This document shows positions 1 through 9,081 of a stretch of 64,000 nt of DNA, piece after piece. The translations under genes and the position numbers were made by a program. Under the pieces are notes generated by a model. The model made no database searches and was not told where the DNA came from. It saw nothing but the letters and a program-made list of their open reading frames with translations. Where the stretch lies: positions 992,001-1,056,000 of the forward strand of contig NZ_RQPI01000001.1 of the NCBI RefSeq assembly GCF_003854965.1. The letters run 5' to 3'. Origin of the DNA: Paenibacillus rhizophilus (GTDB taxonomy: Bacteria; Bacillota; Bacilli; Paenibacillales; Paenibacillaceae). How positions within the stretch are numbered: the first letter of the stretch is position 1; each line of letters starts with the position of its first letter.

Positions 1-315
1 TTTCGGGACAGGACAAAGGACCCATGCCGGGAAATCCGGCATAAGCGGCTACCAAAGGAGCGGTCTCGGCGTTTACCGTATCGTTGGCCGCGGAACTGGC
101 ACCATTGAATATTACAGTGAACGCCGTTGATCCCGGACCGACAGATACGGGGTGGATGGACGATGACTTAAAGCAAATTTCTGCTTCCGAAGTTTCCGAT
201 GGGAAGAGTCGGACAACCCAACGATGCGGCGAAGCTGATCGCCTTTCTGTCCAGTGATGATGCCCAGTGGATCACCGGGCAAATTATCCATTCGGATGGC
301 GGCTTTCGAGGCTAG
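1..315 (+). pseudogene. Degraded short-chain dehydrogenase/reductase, 3' part
   Basis: This is the C-terminal half of a classical SDR oxidoreductase (NAD(P)-dependent, Rossmann fold), with its 5' part outside the window. Reading forward, the frame gives NPA-stop-AATKGA, then [25 protein letters not shown] and, in a shifted frame, [20 protein letters not shown], ending in [15 protein letters not shown], the typical SDR tail. Two lesions are visible. TAA at 42-44 sits exactly where the YxxxK catalytic Tyr is expected, with the Lys kept as AATK. The frame also shifts between about 170 and 190, after a DDLKQ segment. Both would abolish activity, so I call it a pseudogene. A sequencing error could explain one lesion but hardly both. 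Confidence 0.8.
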
Positions 316-357
316 GCCTTCATCCAATAATATCCGCATTAGTTCGCATTTTTTGCA

Positions 358-1239
358 TTATTCCTTCAAATAAAAGTCCAGCACAAATTGTCTAAACCGT
401 TCTGCCGCAGGGGACAGAAACCGGTCTTCCATCCACGCGATTCCTATTTCTCTGCGGCAAGATTGGTTTTCGACTGACACCCAAAATAACTCTTCCTGAT
501 CCAATCCGCTGTATTTTGGCAGGATGGCAACGCCAAGTCCCGCGGCGACCAGCCCGGCGACGGTATCGACATCTTCCCCCTCAAAAACGATGGGTGGAGC
601 TATTCCCGACTCTTGCAGCAGATTATCGGTAATGATACGCAGCCCGTAGCCTTCTTTAAAGGAGATCAAGGGTTCCTGGGCGATCTCGCACAATTCCGCC
701 TGTGATGAACCGGCAAGCCGGTGTCCGGCAGGCACTGCTAAGAATAATTCCTCCGACCACAATCTGGCCCAGCGAATACGCAAGTCGGCATCCCGAGGCG
801 AAGCCATGCACAGATCAATTTCACCGGAGACCAGCTGTTCCAAGAGGCGATGTGTGCTGCTCTGATGAAGCTGAAACCGGGTATGGGGATGCGCCCTCCG
901 AAACTTGCCGATCAGATCGGGGATGTGGTGAATTCCAAGCGTATGCAAAAACCCCAGAGAGACTTCTCCCTGGGACGGGTTCAGCAGATCGTCAATCTCA
1001 CGCTTGGCCATCCGGAATTCCTCAAGAATATGTTCAACATGGCTTAGAAAAAGCTGGCCATAGCGATTAAGCCGGATCGAACGGCCCTCCCTTTCAAAAA
1101 GCGGAATGCCCAGCTCCGTCTCCAGTCTGGCAATGGACCGGCTTAGAGCCGGCTGCGTAATGTTAAGCGTCTGAGCCGCCAGCGTCATATGCTGCAAACG
1201 CGCGGTTGCTTCAAAATATTCAAGCTGCTGCCATTCCAA
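358..1239 (-). CDS. LysR-family transcriptional regulator
   Basis: LysR-type regulator of about 293 residues, the usual length. An N-terminal winged HTH (QLEYFEATARLQHMTLAAQ followed by TQPALSRSIARLE) leads into a two-lobed effector-binding domain. I prefer the TTG start at 1239, preceded by GAGGG at a good distance and giving the family-typical LEWQQLEYF start. An in-frame ATG at 1296 would add 19 residues not seen in the family. The gene is divergent from the MFS exporter at 1390, the classic layout for a LysR protein controlling its neighbour. The shared 150-bp gap should hold both promoters and the operator. The effector cannot be predicted from sequence. Confidence 0.9.
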   Translation of the reverse strand: MEWQQLEYFEATARLQHMTLAAQTLNITQPALSRSIARLETELGIPLFEREGRSIRLNRYGQLFLSHVEHILEEFRMAKREIDDLLNPSQGEVSLGFLHTLGIHHIPDLIGKFRRAHPHTRFQLHQSSTHRLLEQLVSGEIDLCMASPRDADLRIRWARLWSEELFLAVPAGHRLAGSSQAELCEIAQEPLISFKEGYGLRIITDNLLQESGIAPPIVFEGEDVDTVAGLVAAGLGVAILPKYSGLDQEELFWVSVENQSCRREIGIAWMEDRFLSPAAERFRQFVLDFYLKE

Positions 1240-1389
1240 GGCTGATTCCCTCACTTCGATTACATGAAATATATGAAAACAATGAAAATAATGCATTATA
1301 CATTTAGGTTCTCTTCATTTTATACTTGCTTTGGCTAATAAGAAAGATGCAAATAAGCCAGCATGTAGACGAACGGGAGAGAAGTAAAC

Positions 1390-2595
1390 ATGAATGTAAT
1401 CGAAATTGGAAGCTCTGACCATCGCAGGGCTTCGGCAAGCATGTTGATGGGAAGTATAGTCGTTTTCGCTGTTTTGTACAGCCCGCAGCCTTTGATCAGC
1501 CTTTTTTCCAGGGAATATCACATTTCACCGGCAATGGCGGGAGCCTCCATTTCCCTCGCCACGATCGGTCTGGGTATCGGCCTGATCCTGATTTCGGCGC
1601 TATCCAGCTCTCTGGAAAGAAAAAAATTAATGAGCCTATCCCTGCTGCTAACCTCCATCCTTGCGGTGGCATCCGCTTTCTGCCATCAATTTTCCTTATT
1701 TCTGGTCATCAGGTTTCTTGAAGGCATCAGTATCTCGGGATTTCCTTCGATTGCGATGGCCTATATTAATGAAGAGTTCCATCGAAAAGACATCGGGAGA
1801 GTCATGGGGAGTTACATTGCGGGAACGGCTATCGGCGGATTTACCGGGCGGATCGTGATCGGAGCATTAACCGACTTGTTTGATTGGCAGACAGCGATGA
1901 TGATTCTGGGAATGATCAATCTGCTGCTTAGTCTTTATTTCTGGAGATACCTTCCAGCATCGCGCAATTTCCATCCTCACCGGCGGTCTTTCAAGCAGTG
2001 GCAGGCAGGGATGATCGGCAACCTGCTAAACAAGCGGCTGCTCTTGCTGTTCATCACCGGATTTTTGCTAATGGGCGTCTATATCATGATTTTGGACTAT
2101 ATCGGCTATCCGCTTACATCCAAGCCCTATTTCTTAAGCCAAACCGTCTTCGGATTTCTGTTTGTCGTCAATTTGGTCGGAACATGGAGTTCCATCTGGT
2201 TCGGCAAGCTCGCGGATCATCATCCGCGCCCGCAGGTCATCGCCATAGCGATCGCACTCTTTGCGGCAGGGGCAATGTTAACCCTGATTCCTGTTTTGGC
2301 AATCAAAATTTTAGGAGTTGCTTTGGTCGCCTTTGGTTTTTTTGCCGGACATTCGATTGCAAGCGGATGGGTAGGATTGGTGGCTGATTCCCGGCATAAA
2401 GCGCAGGCCGCCTCACTTTACTTGCTCTTTTATTACGGGGGTTCCAGCCTGGTCGGTTGGTCGGGCGGCCTGTTTCTAAGACACGCGGGCTGGAGCGGCC
2501 TGATTTATTATGCGTTTGTTCTGCTGGCTGCCGCTGCAGTAGTTTCCTCGCTTGCGGGAGAAGCCATCCGTCTGCGGCGTTTACAGTTAAAGTAA
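1390..2595 (+). CDS. MFS transporter, YnfM-like
   Basis: A 401-residue major facilitator protein with about 12 hydrophobic segments, an inner-membrane proton-driven exporter by family. The first loop carries the motif-A region in variant form (SSLERKKLM after the second helix). The segment RFLEGISISGFPSIAMAYI in helix 4 is typical of the YnfM/AraJ-type drug-efflux branch. GGAGAGAAGTAAAC precedes the ATG. It is divergent from the LysR gene and is probably its target. The gene ends in a strong bidirectional terminator. The substrate is unknown. Confidence 0.85.
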   Translation: MNVIEIGSSDHRRASASMLMGSIVVFAVLYSPQPLISLFSREYHISPAMAGASISLATIGLGIGLILISALSSSLERKKLMSLSLLLTSILAVASAFCHQFSLFLVIRFLEGISISGFPSIAMAYINEEFHRKDIGRVMGSYIAGTAIGGFTGRIVIGALTDLFDWQTAMMILGMINLLLSLYFWRYLPASRNFHPHRRSFKQWQAGMIGNLLNKRLLLLFITGFLLMGVYIMILDYIGYPLTSKPYFLSQTVFGFLFVVNLVGTWSSIWFGKLADHHPRPQVIAIAIALFAAGAMLTLIPVLAIKILGVALVAFGFFAGHSIASGWVGLVADSRHKAQAASLYLLFYYGGSSLVGWSGGLFLRHAGWSGLIYYAFVLLAAAAVVSSLAGEAIRLRRLQLK

Positions 2596-2638
2596 GAGCA
2601 TCAGATACTCGGCCCAGCTTAAAAGCGGATAAGCAAAA

Positions 2639-2674
2639 GGGACGTTCCCGAATACGGGACGCCCTTTTTTTTTT
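2639..2674. terminator. Bidirectional rho-independent terminator
   Basis: A GC-rich hairpin (GGGACGTTCCCG pairing with CGGGACGCCC, two bulges) is followed by nine or more T on the plus strand and has an A-tract plus TTTT on the other side. It lies between convergent genes, the MFS transporter on plus and the block C reductase genes on minus, and can serve both. Confidence 0.8.
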
Positions 2675-2731
2675 ACATTGAACGATATGGCTGCGCTAAA
2701 TGTCCTAACCTCGAGCCGCCCCGCTTTTTGA

Positions 2732-3952
2732 TCAGGACAACATTTCGATAAAAGCTTTAATCCGGGTAAGAAGCTGTCCGCTGGGGGCTCCGACCTGGAA
2801 TGTTCCTTCCAGATTAATGCTCGGAATGCCTTTGTTATGGAAATAATCCCTGTACATCTCGCGTGTGACGCTACCGAACGAGCAGCCCAGGTATCCGTAC
2901 AAAATAAGGCCGCGCGCCTGAATCCGGTCAACCTGCTGCTCAATGACGTGGCGCCGGTAAATCGAGGCCCCGGCCATCTGACTCTCCAGCTGGAAGCGGG
3001 CGACCGATTCGACCGGATCGATATCTTCGCCGAAATCCTTGGCGTAAGGAGAGCTTACAAATCCGAGCAGCGAACCCCCGGCATTGTCGATCGTTTCATA
3101 AATACCGAATTCCTGCCCATTGCCGCCCGTCCAGATCAGCGGAATAGCCCGTCTGCGATCGGCCTCATCGGTTTCAAGGCCAGACAATTCCTCAACCAGC
3201 GCATCCAATACCTCGGTATATTCCTCGGGTTTGCCGAAATAATGGGTAAGCCCGTTCATCAGGTACATGATTCCCAGACTTTTGACATGGAACGGATGCT
3301 TCAGCCGCAGATCCATGATTTCCCGCATCCTGCGCATGAGATGGTTCTTGCGGACAATCTCACGATGCAGGCTGTCCTTGTCAATCTCTCTGCTTCCAGT
3401 CAGCCATTCATTGAAGTCATGAATTTCATCAATAAAATAACGAACCAGTTCTTCATAACGCTCGCCCTCGACGCCAGGAGCCCGGTAGACGATGTCGCTG
3501 GTATATACGTCAAAGCCTTCCTTCTTCATTACTTCCCACGCCAGGTTATACGGTTCACAGCCGGAGGACGAACCGAAGATGCGGGTGATCGAGGTCCCGG
3601 CCTGCTTCCGCAAATGCCATTCGCCCGCTGTCGCTTTCACCATGGAGCAGGTTTCGGCGGGCATTTGATAATAATCCTCCGAGACGGTAATGGCCTCTTG
3701 TCCACTGATGCGGCCCATCTCCGAAAAAGCGACCGGTATGGCTCCGGTAGAATAGATAAGCGGCATCGCCCAGGGCACTCCGGCCCAAATGACCTTTGTG
3801 CCGCTTTTTCCGGCTTTCTCCGCATCGTCCACATAATCGATTACTAGATTGAACAGCTTTTGGATCGCGGGCGAATGGGCATGAACCGTATCCCGGCTGT
3901 AACGGATATGGTTGAGCTGTTCCTGCGCTTCGCTTGTCAGCACCGTCGACAT
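2732..3952 (-). CDS. 2-hydroxyacyl-CoA dehydratase-like (HgdB/YjiM family) protein
   Basis: This 406-residue iron-sulfur protein belongs to the 2-hydroxyglutaryl-CoA dehydratase component D / BcrC / YjiM superfamily. Members receive electrons from an ATP-hydrolysing activase and reduce difficult substrates at a cluster. Only three cysteines are present, C102 (AETCSM), C132 (SSGCEP) and C357 (YLGCSF). They match the three ligands of a single [4Fe-4S] cluster and are fewer than the six described for double-cubane cluster proteins. The start at 3952 is chosen over 3958 because GGAGG is then 8 bases away. It is the last gene of block C, 151 bases after the free activase that probably serves it. 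The substrate is unknown, and CoA binding is not evident. Confidence 0.8.
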   Translation of the reverse strand: MSTVLTSEAQEQLNHIRYSRDTVHAHSPAIQKLFNLVIDYVDDAEKAGKSGTKVIWAGVPWAMPLIYSTGAIPVAFSEMGRISGQEAITVSEDYYQMPAETCSMVKATAGEWHLRKQAGTSITRIFGSSSGCEPYNLAWEVMKKEGFDVYTSDIVYRAPGVEGERYEELVRYFIDEIHDFNEWLTGSREIDKDSLHREIVRKNHLMRRMREIMDLRLKHPFHVKSLGIMYLMNGLTHYFGKPEEYTEVLDALVEELSGLETDEADRRRAIPLIWTGGNGQEFGIYETIDNAGGSLLGFVSSPYAKDFGEDIDPVESVARFQLESQMAGASIYRRHVIEQQVDRIQARGLILYGYLGCSFGSVTREMYRDYFHNKGIPSINLEGTFQVGAPSGQLLTRIKAFIEMLS

Positions 3953-4103
3953 TAACATATTCCTCCCACTATAAATTGATTCTGTTTCTTTGATTGCTTA
4001 TACTCAGGGTAGAGTGCCTGCTGTGCTGGAACTGTTCTTTGGTCGGAGCGTTTCCCAGTTTACAGTAGGTGCTTTTTTTCATTAGATCGGTTAACTGTAT
4101 TCA

Positions 4104-4988
4104 TCATTTCGCCTTTAAAAGAGCAAAATCGGCCAACTCCGCCTCGCTGCTGGAAGCCGCCTTTTGGGCGAACACGGCTGCGCCCAGCGCTCCCGCATAG
4201 ATCGTGTCGAGCTTGACCCTGCTGATCGGATGTCCGAGCAACTCCTCGAGCGCTTTGGTCATTCCCGGGTTATTCGATACTCCTCCCGAAAAGACGAGGT
4301 CCGGTTCAAGTCCGATCCGGTTGACGAGATTACGGACGCGGCGCGCTGTAGCCAGATGGATGCCGGCGGCAATGTTCGCAGCGGATACGCCTTTCGCTTT
4401 CAGGGAGATTACCTCGGATTCGGCGAATACGACACATTGGCTGCTGACATCTGCGGGAGCATCCGCGTTCAGCGCTTCGTTGCCGAGCTGCTCCAGCGTC
4501 AAATCAAGCAGATGAGCGACTTTCTCCAGAAACCGTCCGGTGCCGGCCGCACACTTGTCGTTCATGATAAATTCAACAACCTTGCCTGAAGCCGGGTCCA
4601 CCCGTATCGCTTTGGAATCCTGTCCGCCAATATCCACGATTGACCGGACCTTGGCGTTCAGATAATGAGAGCCCATGGCGTGGCAGGATATTTCGGTCAC
4701 GATCTTGTGCCCGGTCCCGCCGAAGTTCAGCGCAATGCGGCCGTACCCGGTGCCGACAATGTAGGCAATATCGTCCCGAGCCACCTTTGACTGCTTCAGC
4801 AGCTTGTCCAGCAGCTTATCGGCAGTCTCCTGCATGTACACGCCCGTAGGCGTGATCGCCGTATACAACTTGCCGCCGGCCAAAAGCACCCCTTTTCCCG
4901 TTCTGGAACCCAGATCAAGTCCGACCGCAATATCGCCGGTCACTGTGGACTGCAGATCAGGGTCGATGATTTCCTTCCATTCGCTCAT
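4104..4988 (-). CDS. BadF/BadG/HgdC-type ATPase, dehydratase activase
   Basis: A 294-residue ASKHA-fold ATPase of the HgdC/BcrAD/YjiL family. A homodimer holds one bridging [4Fe-4S] cluster and injects low-potential electrons into an HgdB-like partner on ATP hydrolysis. Phosphate-binding motifs GLDLGSRTGKG (22-33) and DIGGQDSKAI (119-128) are present. The cluster cysteines are C146 in NDKCAAGTG and C185 in SSQCVVFAE, 39 residues apart as in HgdC. A GGVSNN motif follows at about 247. It lies between the fused activase gene (57 bases upstream) and the HgdB-like gene, its likely partner. It closely resembles the N-terminal domain of the fused protein, so the two arose by duplication. Confidence 0.9.
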   Translation of the reverse strand: MSEWKEIIDPDLQSTVTGDIAVGLDLGSRTGKGVLLAGGKLYTAITPTGVYMQETADKLLDKLLKQSKVARDDIAYIVGTGYGRIALNFGGTGHKIVTEISCHAMGSHYLNAKVRSIVDIGGQDSKAIRVDPASGKVVEFIMNDKCAAGTGRFLEKVAHLLDLTLEQLGNEALNADAPADVSSQCVVFAESEVISLKAKGVSAANIAAGIHLATARRVRNLVNRIGLEPDLVFSGGVSNNPGMTKALEELLGHPISRVKLDTIYAGALGAAVFAQKAASSSEAELADFALLKAK

Positions 4989-5045
4989 GCAAGTTCATCC
5001 CCCTTAAAGAAATTAGTAATTTATTTGTTCGGGTCGCCCTGTTCT

Positions 5046-7076
5046 TCAAGCCGTTCCGACGGCGGCCAGCCCCTTGCGTTCCCTCAACACTTCGATAAAA
5101 GCTTCCAGCCGTGTTTTGAGCTGACCCTGATCGCTCTTGGAGTAGTCGATTGGCAGTTCAAGAACCGGAATGCCCAGCTGTTGATAATGACGGAAGAATT
5201 CGTTCTTGATTTGTCCGTAGCACGGGCAGAATTTAAGATAAGCATACAGCACACCGTCCGCCTGATATTCGGTTGCAAGTCCGCCTGAAATTTCCACGCG
5301 TTCCTGGAGCGGTTTCATCCGTGCGCAGGGAGTCTGATCAATATATCCTTCGGCCAGAGCCCGGTACGGATCGCCTTCCTCATCGATATAGCCTGAGGCT
5401 ATTTTCAGCCCGGTGCAGTGATCCTCGGCGACAATTCTGGCTCCGAGCTCATCCTCGATCAGCTCAAGCAGCTTACGGTCGCCATCCGCGATAATGCCCC
5501 CGGCCATGAACAGACGGATCGTGCGGTCTTCACGGACAGGCACCGCGGCCAGCTTGTCATAGATGCCCTGGTACAGCGGAAGAAGCTCTTCGGCGGGCAA
5601 ATAATAGAAGGCTTTGACCAGGTCTAAATAATCTTTGCCTGAAAGCGGCGGATTGGGACGCTTTCGCAGCTCGGAGATTTGGGTCAGCAGCTTTCGCACC
5701 TCGTTGTACTGCCGAATCTGCAAACGCAGCTCACCGTCGGTTATAATATTGCCGGACAGCTGCTCCAGATCGGCCTTGAAGCTTAGGATTTGGGAGCTGT
5801 AGAAATCGCGAGACGACGGCTTGTCCTTAATCCGGGGAAGCGTATAAATGTCGGCTGGCGTAAAGAACTCACCGATTGCTTCTCCAACGGTCTTAATGCA
5901 GTCGCAGGTATAGAAGGTATAGATTTTATCCAGAGAAGTATAGAGCGGGTCTTTCTCTTTGAAGGCGCCGAGAATACTCTTGGTGAAATCGCAGAATACG
6001 CTCTGCGTGATCTGTTCGCCGCTTGCCACCGTCTGGGTATCGCCAGCCTTGAACAGCCGAATATGGGAAACGCCGGCGGCGCTGATCATTTCGAGCGGCG
6101 TATAAGAGCATAGGTAGCCGACTTTTTTGCGATCTTCCGCATTGACGATAAGCTGATCCTGACGCTCGGCGATACGGTTCTCCAATCCTGTAAGATCCAA
6201 TCGGAACACGTCCACCGCTTCTTGAGCCGAGGTGACGGCCGCCTTTGAATAATTCAGGGCATGAATGGCCGCTCCAAGAGCACCGGCGAAGATCGTGTCG
6301 ATTTTGGCCTCGATCAAGGGATGCCCGGACAGCTCCTCAAGCGCCTTCCTCATCCCGATATTGTTCGAAACGCCGCCGGAGAAGATCAGGCCCGGCTCGA
6401 TGCCGACCCGTTTGAGCAGATTGCGGACCCGCTTGGCTGAAGCGAAGTGAATGCCGGCGGCGATGTCCTGCCGCGTCTCGCCTTTGGCCCGGAGCGAAAT
6501 GACCTCCGACTCGGCGAACACGACGCATTGGCTGCTGATTTCGGAAGGCGAACCGGACTTCACAGCTTCTTGCCCAAGTTCATCGATGGTCAGCTCCAGG
6601 ATTTCAGCGACCTTCTCGAGAAATCGGCCGGTGCCGGCAGCGCATTTGTCGTTCATGACGAACTCGACAACACCGCCGGTCAAAGGGTCCACCCGAATCG
6701 CTTTGGAGTCCTGGCCCCCGATATCCACAATGGTTCGGACGTCGGCGTTTAAATAGTGGGCGCCCATGGCATGGCAGGAAATTTCCGTTACAATCTGGGA
6801 TGAAATATCGCTATACTGAAGGGCAATGCGTCCATATCCGGTGCCGACGATATAATCGATGTCCGAACGTTCGAGGGCCGATTGGTCCAGCAAATCCTCC
6901 AGCAGCTCATCGGCCGTTTCCTGCATATTGATGCCGGTATAGACCGAGCTCGTATATACCTGTCCCCTGGACAGCAGCACCGCTTTGCCGGTTCTCGACC
7001 CGATGTCGATGCCAATTACGCTGCCGCCGGTTATCTTATCCAGCAGTCTTTCATCTACCACATCTTGAATCAACAT
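5046..7076 (-). CDS. Activase ATPase fused to cysteine-rich HgdB/double-cubane-like reductase domain
   Basis: A 676-residue fusion. Residues 1-285 form a complete HgdC/BcrAD activase: GIDIGSRTGK, DIGGQDSKAI, C145 in NDKCAAGTG and C184 in SSQC. Residues about 315-665 form an HgdB-fold reductase domain carrying eight cysteines: C323, C362, C391 and C393 (TCDC), C554, C584, C617 and C619 (FCPCYG). That exceeds the three needed for one [4Fe-4S] cluster and is enough for the six-Cys [8Fe-9S] double cubane known from DCCP of Carboxydothermus. Whether such a cluster forms is inference. The start at 7076 is chosen because GAGGT lies 8 bases upstream, whereas the ATG at 7118 lacks a clear site. It is cotranscribed with the sulfonate-type transporter genes upstream and the free activase downstream. 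Confidence 0.85.
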   Translation of the reverse strand: MLIQDVVDERLLDKITGGSVIGIDIGSRTGKAVLLSRGQVYTSSVYTGINMQETADELLEDLLDQSALERSDIDYIVGTGYGRIALQYSDISSQIVTEISCHAMGAHYLNADVRTIVDIGGQDSKAIRVDPLTGGVVEFVMNDKCAAGTGRFLEKVAEILELTIDELGQEAVKSGSPSEISSQCVVFAESEVISLRAKGETRQDIAAGIHFASAKRVRNLLKRVGIEPGLIFSGGVSNNIGMRKALEELSGHPLIEAKIDTIFAGALGAAIHALNYSKAAVTSAQEAVDVFRLDLTGLENRIAERQDQLIVNAEDRKKVGYLCSYTPLEMISAAGVSHIRLFKAGDTQTVASGEQITQSVFCDFTKSILGAFKEKDPLYTSLDKIYTFYTCDCIKTVGEAIGEFFTPADIYTLPRIKDKPSSRDFYSSQILSFKADLEQLSGNIITDGELRLQIRQYNEVRKLLTQISELRKRPNPPLSGKDYLDLVKAFYYLPAEELLPLYQGIYDKLAAVPVREDRTIRLFMAGGIIADGDRKLLELIEDELGARIVAEDHCTGLKIASGYIDEEGDPYRALAEGYIDQTPCARMKPLQERVEISGGLATEYQADGVLYAYLKFCPCYGQIKNEFFRHYQQLGIPVLELPIDYSKSDQGQLKTRLEAFIEVLRERKGLAAVGTA

Positions 7077-7154
7077 GAGTAACACCTCGTATTTTGGAAT
7101 TGGAATACGGCCTACCACAGCGTTTTACGGATGCGCAAAACCGGAGAGATGTCT

Positions 7155-7937
7155 TCACGACCCGGTAATGTCTTGTTTCCAGCGCGTTATATGTTTCTCC
7201 CAACGGACCAGCAGAAAGTTGACCAGCATGCCCAGAAGGATCAGGACAATTATGCCGGCATACATCTGTTCCACCTTGTAGTTCTGTTCGGAGGAGAAGA
7301 TCAGGAATCCGAGTCCCTTGTCAGCCCCGAGCATTTCAGCCGCGACCAGTATGATAATCGAGCGCGAAGCACTGAGACGGATACCGGTAAAAATCGAAGG
7401 CAGGGCCGACGGCAGGATGATCCGGAAGAACATCGTCAACGGCGAAGCGCCCATGGACCGGCCGGATTTGACCAACAGAGTGTCTGTCCGATTGACCCCC
7501 TCCACCGTATTCATGAGAACAGGCCATACTGCACCCCAGAAAATAATCGCCACCTTCGAAAGCTCGCCCAGCCCGAAAACCAGAATAAAAAGGGGATATA
7601 GCGCCAAGGTTGGCGTATTGCGCATGAACTGCATGACAGGATCCAGCACCCGCTCGATTCTTGTCGACCAGGCCATCAGGAATCCTAACGGGATGGCGAT
7701 CAGAACCGAGATCGCGAAGCCGGAGGCGGCCCGTTGCATACTGGCTCCGATGTCGGGCCACATCTGACCGGTGACGAGCAGTTGAACCAACTTATATATG
7801 ACCCTGGTAAACGGAGGCAGGATGAAATCTTTGACCAGACCACTCCGGGAAACGGCCTCCCAGGCTACGCATACCGCGATGATCGCCGCCCATCTTTCGG
7901 GAGCGGACCTCAACCTTACCCAGGCTTTTTTCCTCAT
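7155..7937 (-). CDS. ABC transporter permease, SsuC/TauC type
   Basis: A 260-residue inner-membrane permease of the nitrate/sulfonate/bicarbonate (NitT/TauT) importer family with about six helices. The cytoplasmic EAA loop reads GRSMGASPLTMFFRIILPSA, the contact site for the ATPase. It lies 50 bases after the binding-protein gene and resembles the permease at 9082-9936, so the transporter is probably a heterodimer or two permeases share one ATPase. The only matching ATPase in the window is the SsuB-like gene at 12094, inside the nitrogenase-like block. The transported compound is unknown, and an organosulfur solute is inferred from context. Confidence 0.88.
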   Translation of the reverse strand: MRKKAWVRLRSAPERWAAIIAVCVAWEAVSRSGLVKDFILPPFTRVIYKLVQLLVTGQMWPDIGASMQRAASGFAISVLIAIPLGFLMAWSTRIERVLDPVMQFMRNTPTLALYPLFILVFGLGELSKVAIIFWGAVWPVLMNTVEGVNRTDTLLVKSGRSMGASPLTMFFRIILPSALPSIFTGIRLSASRSIIILVAAEMLGADKGLGFLIFSSEQNYKVEQMYAGIIVLILLGMLVNFLLVRWEKHITRWKQDITGS

Positions 7938-7986
7938 AATTGCCCCCTCCTTACCTCATCAGCTTATCAAGACAAATGCTGCGGGA

Positions 7987-9012
7987 TCATTTCAACGTAT
8001 CGTTGAATTCGTTGGTGAAAATGTCCTCGGGCTTGACATCCTTCTTGATTTCGTTGAATTGGCTCAGGAGATCGATCCAGACCTGCACGGATTCCGGGCT
8101 GATTTCACCATGGGCTGCGTAATGGTTTGCCCTGATTTTGGCCGGATCCATATCGCCTCTCTTCGCTGTAATCTCAATCGCTTTCTCCGGATTCGCATTG
8201 ACAAAATCATTGGTCTTGCTGATCACATCGACGAAGCGTCTGACCACATCGGGCTTCTCCTTAATGAATTTATTTGAGAAATAGAGGGGGGTGGCGCCGC
8301 CGATACTCTTCCAGATATCATAATCCGTGAAAACGACTTTTAGATTGCCGCGCTTGATAATCGTGGACGGATTCTCATGCAGACCGATGAGGTCGACCTC
8401 GCCCTGCAGCAGCGCCTGTTCCAGCTTGAATTCGGGGGCGGTGACGATTTCAAATTTGCCTTTGGGATCGGCAATTCCGTTCTTTAGGAGATAAGCGTAA
8501 GGCGTATACTCGTTGCAGCCACCAAAGGCGGGAATACCCACTTTCTTGCCGACGATGTCCGCCGCAGACTTGATCGGGCTGTCTTTGGTCGTTACGAAGC
8601 TCATATGCGGGATTTCTTCGGTCGTCTCGGTTTGAGCCACAACCGCCTTGATTTTGGCTCCCGCGCTGATGCCGGCGATGGTGCGGTTGATGTGCGCGCC
8701 GCCCACATCGATCTTGCCCGCTACGACCGACGCCACGAGCTGTCCGGACTCAACGGCTCCGACATAATCGAACTGAAGTCCGGCTTCCTTCACATAGCCG
8801 AGCTCTTCGGCCACGTAATAATTGGAGATGCCGGTCAAATTGGTCGGGGTCGGCAGCCGGATAATATCAGGTCCTTTCACCGAGCTTCCCGCTTCCGCGG
8901 TGTCCGCGTCTTTGCCGCAGCCTGCGAGCAGTGTGGATACCGCAGCCAGCAGGAGCAGCGCCCTCAGCATGATCGGCCGCGCCGGTTTGGTCCTCATTCT
9001 CATGTTTCCCAT
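7987..9012 (-). CDS. ABC substrate-binding lipoprotein, SsuA/TauA (NMT1) type
   Basis: A 341-residue periplasmic-type binding protein anchored as a lipoprotein: a basic N-terminus, a hydrophobic stretch and the lipobox LLAGC at about residue 31, followed by a charged linker. The body has NMT1/SsuA features: LPTPTNLTGISNYYVAEELGYVKEAGL at the start, GVGGAH-like VGGAHINR near 105, and SPIKSAADIVGKKVGIP. GAGGG lies 10 bases before the ATG. It sits between two permease genes. The family binds sulfonates, taurine, nitrate, thiamine precursors and similar small molecules. A sulfur compound fits the neighbours, but the sequence does not prove it. Confidence 0.88.
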   Translation of the reverse strand: MGNMRMRTKPARPIMLRALLLLAAVSTLLAGCGKDADTAEAGSSVKGPDIIRLPTPTNLTGISNYYVAEELGYVKEAGLQFDYVGAVESGQLVASVVAGKIDVGGAHINRTIAGISAGAKIKAVVAQTETTEEIPHMSFVTTKDSPIKSAADIVGKKVGIPAFGGCNEYTPYAYLLKNGIADPKGKFEIVTAPEFKLEQALLQGEVDLIGLHENPSTIIKRGNLKVVFTDYDIWKSIGGATPLYFSNKFIKEKPDVVRRFVDVISKTNDFVNANPEKAIEITAKRGDMDPAKIRANHYAAHGEISPESVQVWIDLLSQFNEIKKDVKPEDIFTNEFNDTLK

Positions 9013-9081
9013 GTCTTCCTATCCCTCTTTTCCTGTTACTGAATAGATCCCGGCTCAACGAGCTTTGGCAGGCCATGATTT

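Noticed and set aside
2837-3847. Long plus-strand open frame opposite the HgdB-like gene
   Set aside because: It is an antisense shadow of a well-supported gene and has no ribosome site or recognisable protein pattern.
2732-3952. The HgdB-like protein as a double-cubane protein
   Set aside because: Only three cysteines are present, enough for a single [4Fe-4S] cluster; the fused protein is the better candidate.
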